This document shows, piece after piece, positions 5,845 to 9,603 of a DNA stretch of 9,603 nucleotides. The notes under the pieces are model-generated. The model did not search any database. It was not told where the DNA came from and was given only the letters and a program-made list of their open reading frames with translations. The DNA comes from an uncultured Actinomycetes bacterium. GTDB lineage: Bacteria > Actinomycetota > Actinomycetes > Nanopelagicales > Nanopelagicaceae. Each line of letters opens with the position of its first letter. Position 1 is the first letter of the stretch. The stretch is taken from positions 1-9,603 of the forward strand of contig CAIUHB010000136.1 of assembly GCA_903898855.1 (NCBI GenBank). Direction: 5' to 3'. Both the position numbers and the translations under genes were made by a program.

Positions 5845-6936
5845 TTGACACGCACAAAATCACGCGTTCTCAAAGTTGCAAGTAGCGTTGGCGTGGCAGG
5901 CTTGCTCCTCGCTTCAGCCATTACATCTGCTGCAACAAGCCATGCTGCCGCTGCACCTTCCTGGTGCGGTCCAAAGAAGATCACCGCTGCCCTTACAGAC
6001 GGCTTCGGTGGAAACTCATGGCGATTGGTAACAACCGCCGCTGCTCAAGATGAAGCTGCAAAGTGCCCAAGCGTCACAAAGCTTTACTACGCAGATGGAC
6101 AAGGCAACACCTCAAAGGCAATTTCTGACATCAAGGGATTCGTTGCAAAGGGCGTTAAGGCTCTCGTTGTATTCCCAGATGCATCAAAGGCAATCTTGCC
6201 TGCACTTCGTTCAGCATATAAGGCTGGCGTTGTAACAGTTCCTTACCGCGTATTCCCTGGTGGAGTCGATGGAACTGATTACACAGCATTCATTGGATCT
6301 AACTTCAAGCAAGCTGGAATCCTTTGGGCTAACTGGGCACTCAAGAACCTTCCAAAGGGCGGAAACGTCTTGTTCTTGTCAGGTCCAGCAGGTAACAGCC
6401 AAGGTATCGACGAAGCCGCTGGTTTCTGGGGCGTAATGGCTTCACATCCAGAGTTCAAGAAGATTGGCGCACAGCCATTCGAAGTTACCAACTGGGACCC
6501 AGCACTTAGCCAGCAGGTTTTGACCGCTGCTATCGCTGCAAATCCAAAGATCGACTTGATCCTCTCTGACTTCGGTCCTTCATTGGTTGGTGCTCTTACA
6601 GCAGCTTCCAAGACCGGTTGGAAGATCCCTGCATTCGCTGCTTCAGACGGAAACGTCCTTGGCTGCTTCTGGCAGGACAACCATGCTGCAAACCCAGATT
6701 TCAAGATGTTCACTGTTTCAACACAGAATGACCATGCACGTCTTGCAATCGATTATGCAGTAGCAAAGGCAACTGGCGGAAAGCTTCCAACAACCACCAG
6801 CTATCCTTCATATGCCTTCGAAGATTCAGTCTCTGGCAAGCCAAGTGCTGTCCAGTGCCGCAAGGATCTTCCTGGTGACGTCTACCTCTCAGCACAAATG
6901 TCAGGTGACCTCCAGGCAAAGCTAGGCAAGAAGTAA
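5845..6936 (+). CDS. Secreted substrate-binding protein of a CUT2 (ribose-type) ABC importer
   Basis: Read from TTG at 5845, the protein has 363 residues: a basic start (TRTKSR), a hydrophobic core (about 11-30) and an Ala-rich region ending in AxA-type sites near 34-36, a classical Sec signal peptide. No lipobox Cys is present (the first Cys is 41 in PSWC). The mature part is a type-1 periplasmic binding fold with features such as ADGQGN (83-88), VVFPD (108-112), LSGPAGNSQG (178-187), LILSDFG (238-244) and ASDGN (266-270), as in RbsB-like proteins that bind sugars or polyols. Four cysteines (41, 74, 274, 338) could form two disulfides. It delivers cargo to the permeases. Codons are strongly biased: every mature-region Lys is AAG and every Phe is TTC, unlike the neighbours, implying high expression. 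Hairpins precede it and a terminator follows. The ligand is not assigned. Confidence 0.9.
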   Translation: MTRTKSRVLKVASSVGVAGLLLASAITSAATSHAAAAPSWCGPKKITAALTDGFGGNSWRLVTTAAAQDEAAKCPSVTKLYYADGQGNTSKAISDIKGFVAKGVKALVVFPDASKAILPALRSAYKAGVVTVPYRVFPGGVDGTDYTAFIGSNFKQAGILWANWALKNLPKGGNVLFLSGPAGNSQGIDEAAGFWGVMASHPEFKKIGAQPFEVTNWDPALSQQVLTAAIAANPKIDLILSDFGPSLVGALTAASKTGWKIPAFAASDGNVLGCFWQDNHAANPDFKMFTVSTQNDHARLAIDYAVAKATGGKLPTTTSYPSYAFEDSVSGKPSAVQCRKDLPGDVYLSAQMSGDLQAKLGKK

Positions 6937-6958
6937 GCAGTAAGAAGTAAGTAAGGCA

Positions 6959-7001
6959 GCAGGTTGGTCGCGAATTTCGTGGCCAACCTGCCGCTTCTTT
7001 T
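6959..7001 (+). terminator. Strong intrinsic terminator after the binding-protein gene
   Basis: A stem of about 14 bp (6959-6972 with 6978-6991, including two G-T wobbles) closes a five-base loop AATTT and is followed by CGCTTCTTTT. The outer arms GCAGGTTGG and CCAACCTGC are perfect. It lies 22 bases after the stop and 55 bases before the next start, so it probably limits read-through from the binding-protein gene into the ATPase-permease gene. Confidence 0.75.
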
Positions 7002-7056
7002 AAGGAATAGATTTAGTTGTACTTCTCAATACATATAAATTTGAAAAGGTGTAAAA
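7002..7056 (+). promoter_or_regulatory. A/T-rich leader of the ATPase-permease gene with possible weak promoter
   Basis: This 55-base stretch separates the terminator from the GTG start. AAAAGG (7044-7049), seven bases before GTG, serves as ribosome site. TTTAGT (7012-7017) with ATAAAT (7035-7040), or an overlapping TATAAA, could form a weak promoter, but neither is convincing. It contains TACATA but not the shared 11-mer. Expression may come mostly from terminator read-through. Confidence 0.3.
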
Positions 7057-9546
7057 GTGAGTAAATCACCCCTAGTTCTTAGCGAAATCTCCAAGAACTA
7101 TTCTGGCGTCGCGGCACTGCGCGAGGTCTCACTCGAAGTCTTTGCAGGCGAAGTCCACGCCTTGCTTGGCGAAAATGGTGCCGGCAAGTCAACGTTGATG
7201 AACGTTGCATCGGGAACAACCACTCCAGACGCTGGAACTATTACCGTCAACGGTCAGTTGATTGAGAAATTAGATCCTAAGTTAGCAACCGAGCTCGGTA
7301 TTGCCTTCGTTCACCAACATCCTGCGGTGCTGCCCGACCTTACCGTGGCCGAAAATATTCTTATCTCAGTTCCTAAGCGATTCCTTCAGACCAAAGGAAG
7401 CGTCAATGATTCGATGCGCTCAATCTTGGATGACTTTGGCTTTACTCCTGACCTTAAGGAGCGAGTCGAAAATCTGAGCGTTGCACAGAAGCACTTGCTT
7501 GAACTCGCAAAGGCGTTTGCGGTAAATCCCACTGTGCTTATTTTGGATGAGCCGACTGCACCACTCGGCCAAGAGTCGGTCGACATTCTCTTCGAACGCG
7601 TTCGTAAAATTACTGCACAAGGCACTGCTGTCATTTACATTACCCACCGAATGGCAGAAGTTCGGATGCTCGCCCAGCGCGTAACTGTTTTGCGGGATGG
7701 AAAGTGGCGCGGTTCGTCACTTGTCTCTGAGATTACTGACGATGCCCTGTTGACCATGATTGTTGGTCGCGAGCTTCATTCAACATTCCCTGACAAGCAC
7801 TCAGCTTCAACTACCGATAAAGAATTTCTCAAAATAGCCGGGCTGTCGTCTGATGACTTCTACGACGTCTCAATCGCGGCTCGTCGCGGTGAGATTGTCG
7901 GAATCTCCGGCGTGGTCGGTAACGGTCAGAGCGCATTACTTCGTGCCATTGCGGGATTAACAACATCGAATGGATCGATAACCATCGGCGAGAAGGGCTA
8001 CGATCAAAAGGAGCTCTTGAACAACACGGCCTATATGCCAGCGGATCGCCATGGTGAAGGTCTCATGATGACGCTTTCGGTTCGCGAAAATGCATCACTG
8101 AGCGCGTTAAAGAAGTTTAAGAAGCGGGTATTGATTAGTCGCTCTAATGAAACCGCGGTAGTTCTCGAATCATTGAATTCCATCGCCGTGAAAGCTGCTT
8201 CGATGGATGTTGAGGTTTCATCGCTATCTGGCGGAAATCAGCAGAAAATTGTTATGACTCGCGCCCTGTTGTCAGAACCTGTCATGATCATCGCGGACGA
8301 GCCAACTCAAGGTGTTGACGTGGGTGCGCGCGCCGAGATTTATCAAATTTTGCGGGATATTGCCAAAAAGGGTGTACCGGTGATTGTTGCTTCGTCAGAT
8401 GCGAAAGAGCTAGAGGGCTTGTGCGATCGTGTCTACGTCATGTCACGTGGCCACATTGTCGAAACACTTGAAGGCGCCGCAATCTCCGAGGAGCGCATGG
8501 TTAAGGCCGCAGTTGCTTCTACTCGTTTGATTAAGGAAACAACACCCTTAACGACCACCCCAAAGAACGCGGGCTCGCTTCGTCGCTTTATCAAAGGTGA
8601 CTTTGTTCCACCGATTGTTCTCTCTGTCATCATGGTTGCGCTTGGTTTTTATATCAATCACAAAAACGATCGATACGTATCGGCGTACAACATCAACTCG
8701 GTACTTCTGCTGATTACCTCGCTCGGATTTATCGCGGTAGGTCAGACCATCGTGATGCTGGTGGGTGGAATGGATCTTTCGGTTGGTCCCATGGCTGGCC
8801 TCTTGCTGATCATCTCGTCATTTTTCGTCCATGATGGATCGAAGGCGACCAGCATCATTCTCGCCTTTGTTCTGATGTTCATAACCGCAGTGGCGGGCGG
8901 AGCTACCAATGGCGTCCTGATTAGATACGGTAAATTCACGGCGGTTGCGGCAACCCTGACTGCGTATATCGGCATCCAGGGCGCTAGCTACTTATTGCGT
9001 GAAACTCCTGGCGGCTACATCAGCCAGAGCGTCTCGGCGAAAATTACTGGCTCTTGGGGTCCAATTCCAGTCGCGTTCATTATTCTGGCAGTCCTCTCTT
9101 TCGGTTTGGAGTACTTTGTTCGTAATAGCGGATGGGGCATGCGTCTTCGTGCGGTTGGATCAGATGAGGAATCAGCACGACGCATCGGAATCCAAATCAA
9201 CAAAACTGTCATAACCGCATATGTGCTCTCGGCTGTCTTTGCCGGATTCGGCGCCGTTATGTTGATGGCCCAGCTTGGCATTGGCGATGCTTCACAAGGC
9301 ACATCCTTTACATTGCAATCAATCACAGCCGTAGTTCTCGGCGGAACATCGCTGCTCGGTGGCCGTGGCTCATTTATCGGCACGCTATTTGGTTCGATGT
9401 TGTTAATTCAGGTCTTGAACGCGACCACCTTCCTCAGCCTTTCGCAGACCTGGCAGTACCTCTTCCAAGGTTTACTCGTTGTCGCAGCCGCGGTTGTGTA
9501 CACAGTAAGCCGCTCGTCCAAAGGCAAGAAAGGGAAAAATAAATGA
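7057..9546 (+). CDS. Fused CUT2 ABC protein: two ATPase domains plus RbsC-like permease (RbsA-RbsC-type fusion)
   Basis: An 829-residue single chain. Residues 1-245 are the first ATPase domain: Walker A GENGAGKST (38-46), Gln87, signature LSVAQ (140-144), Walker B LILDEP with Glu165, and His197. Residues about 255-490 are the second: a degenerate P-loop GVVGNGQSA without the Lys (285-293), a good signature LSGGNQQ (390-396), and ADEPTQGVD (413-421), the asymmetric pattern usual in RbsA/MglA proteins. After a linker, residues about 510-815 are an RbsC-type permease with GQTIVMLVGGMDLSVGP (562-578) and VVLGGTSLLGGRG (759-771), and a very basic tail. The reading frame is continuous and RbsA normally ends near 500, so this is a true fusion. 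It powers the importer together with the permease at 4723 and the binding protein. GTG start with AAAAGG seven bases upstream. Its TGA overlaps the next ATG (ATGA). Confidence 0.93.
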   Translation: MSKSPLVLSEISKNYSGVAALREVSLEVFAGEVHALLGENGAGKSTLMNVASGTTTPDAGTITVNGQLIEKLDPKLATELGIAFVHQHPAVLPDLTVAENILISVPKRFLQTKGSVNDSMRSILDDFGFTPDLKERVENLSVAQKHLLELAKAFAVNPTVLILDEPTAPLGQESVDILFERVRKITAQGTAVIYITHRMAEVRMLAQRVTVLRDGKWRGSSLVSEITDDALLTMIVGRELHSTFPDKHSASTTDKEFLKIAGLSSDDFYDVSIAARRGEIVGISGVVGNGQSALLRAIAGLTTSNGSITIGEKGYDQKELLNNTAYMPADRHGEGLMMTLSVRENASLSALKKFKKRVLISRSNETAVVLESLNSIAVKAASMDVEVSSLSGGNQQKIVMTRALLSEPVMIIADEPTQGVDVGARAEIYQILRDIAKKGVPVIVASSDAKELEGLCDRVYVMSRGHIVETLEGAAISEERMVKAAVASTRLIKETTPLTTTPKNAGSLRRFIKGDFVPPIVLSVIMVALGFYINHKNDRYVSAYNINSVLLLITSLGFIAVGQTIVMLVGGMDLSVGPMAGLLLIISSFFVHDGSKATSIILAFVLMFITAVAGGATNGVLIRYGKFTAVAATLTAYIGIQGASYLLRETPGGYISQSVSAKITGSWGPIPVAFIILAVLSFGLEYFVRNSGWGMRLRAVGSDEESARRIGIQINKTVITAYVLSAVFAGFGAVMLMAQLGIGDASQGTSFTLQSITAVVLGGTSLLGGRGSFIGTLFGSMLLIQVLNATTFLSLSQTWQYLFQGLLVVAAAVVYTVSRSSKGKKGKNK

Positions 9547-9603
9547 AAGCAGCCCGTTTTCACGGCCAGAAAGATATTCGGATTGAGGAAGTTGCTAAGC
9601 CCA
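9543..9603 (+). CDS. N-terminus of a third medium-chain dehydrogenase, 2,3-butanediol dehydrogenase-like (cut by window edge)
   Basis: Only 20 codons are visible: MKAARFHG followed by QKDIRIEEVAKP. This opening closely resembles the N-terminus of (R,R)-butanediol/sorbitol-type zinc MDRs (MKAARFHG-KDIRIE pattern), which is established for the family; zinc and cofactor motifs lie beyond the edge. The ATG overlaps the upstream TGA by four bases (ATGA), and AGGG (9531-9534) lies eight bases before it, so it is co-transcribed and coupled with the transporter gene. This places a third MDR in the same pathway. Subfamily assignment from so few residues is tentative. Confidence 0.65.
   Translation, partial: MKAARFHGQKDIRIEEVAKP

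Noticed and set aside
7900..7935. Missing Lys in the second Walker A of the ATPase as a disabling mutation
   Set aside because: A degenerate second P-loop is normal for RbsA/MglA-type proteins, whose first site is intact here.
1..9603. CRISPR array, insertion sequence, prophage, defence system or tRNA
   Set aside because: No regularly spaced repeats, transposase or integrase motifs, terminal inverted repeats or cloverleaf-like sequence were seen; nearly all of the window is metabolic and transport coding sequence.

Overview
The window looks like a chromosomal catabolic gene neighbourhood from a bacterium. No taxonomic marker is present. Roughly balanced base composition, GTG and TTG starts, one apparently leaderless gene, and the style of the substrate-binding protein make an actinobacterium the best guess. 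A small-genome freshwater lineage is possible but is a low-confidence inference. Every sizeable stretch is coding, and no mobile element, tRNA, rRNA or CRISPR array was seen.

Layout. At the left edge, on the minus strand, is the N-terminal part of a PRISE-type short-chain reductase (progesterone 5-beta-reductase/iridoid-synthase family). It diverges from a plus-strand run of four tightly packed dehydrogenase genes (880-4593): a polyol/butanediol-type SDR, a medium-chain dehydrogenase (MDR) lacking the structural zinc lobe, a second MDR of the 2,3-butanediol/threonine dehydrogenase type, and a 3-hydroxyisobutyrate-dehydrogenase-like enzyme. After a 129-bp gap holding a promoter comes a CUT2 (ribose-type) ABC importer: a stand-alone permease (4723-5754), a secreted substrate-binding protein (5845-6936), a strong intrinsic terminator, and a large protein fusing both ATPase domains to a second permease (7057-9546). 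A third MDR, of butanediol dehydrogenase type, starts with a 4-base overlap at the right edge.

How it may work together (inference). The importer brings in a small polyhydroxylated or sugar-like compound, and up to six NAD(P)-dependent oxidoreductases process it. No kinase, isomerase or aldolase is visible inside the window, so the visible chemistry is purely redox. The PRISE enzyme suggests that an alpha,beta-unsaturated carbonyl intermediate may be handled. The substrate cannot be named from sequence alone.

Regulation. The promoter of the PRISE gene and the promoter of the importer share the 11-mer TATGTACAGTC at the same place between TTG-type -35 and TAACA-type -10 hexamers, with 17-bp spacing in both. 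This suggests one regulator, not encoded in the window, co-controls both units. Two hairpins before the binding-protein gene, a terminator after it, and its strongly biased codons suggest that it is made in excess over the membrane components.
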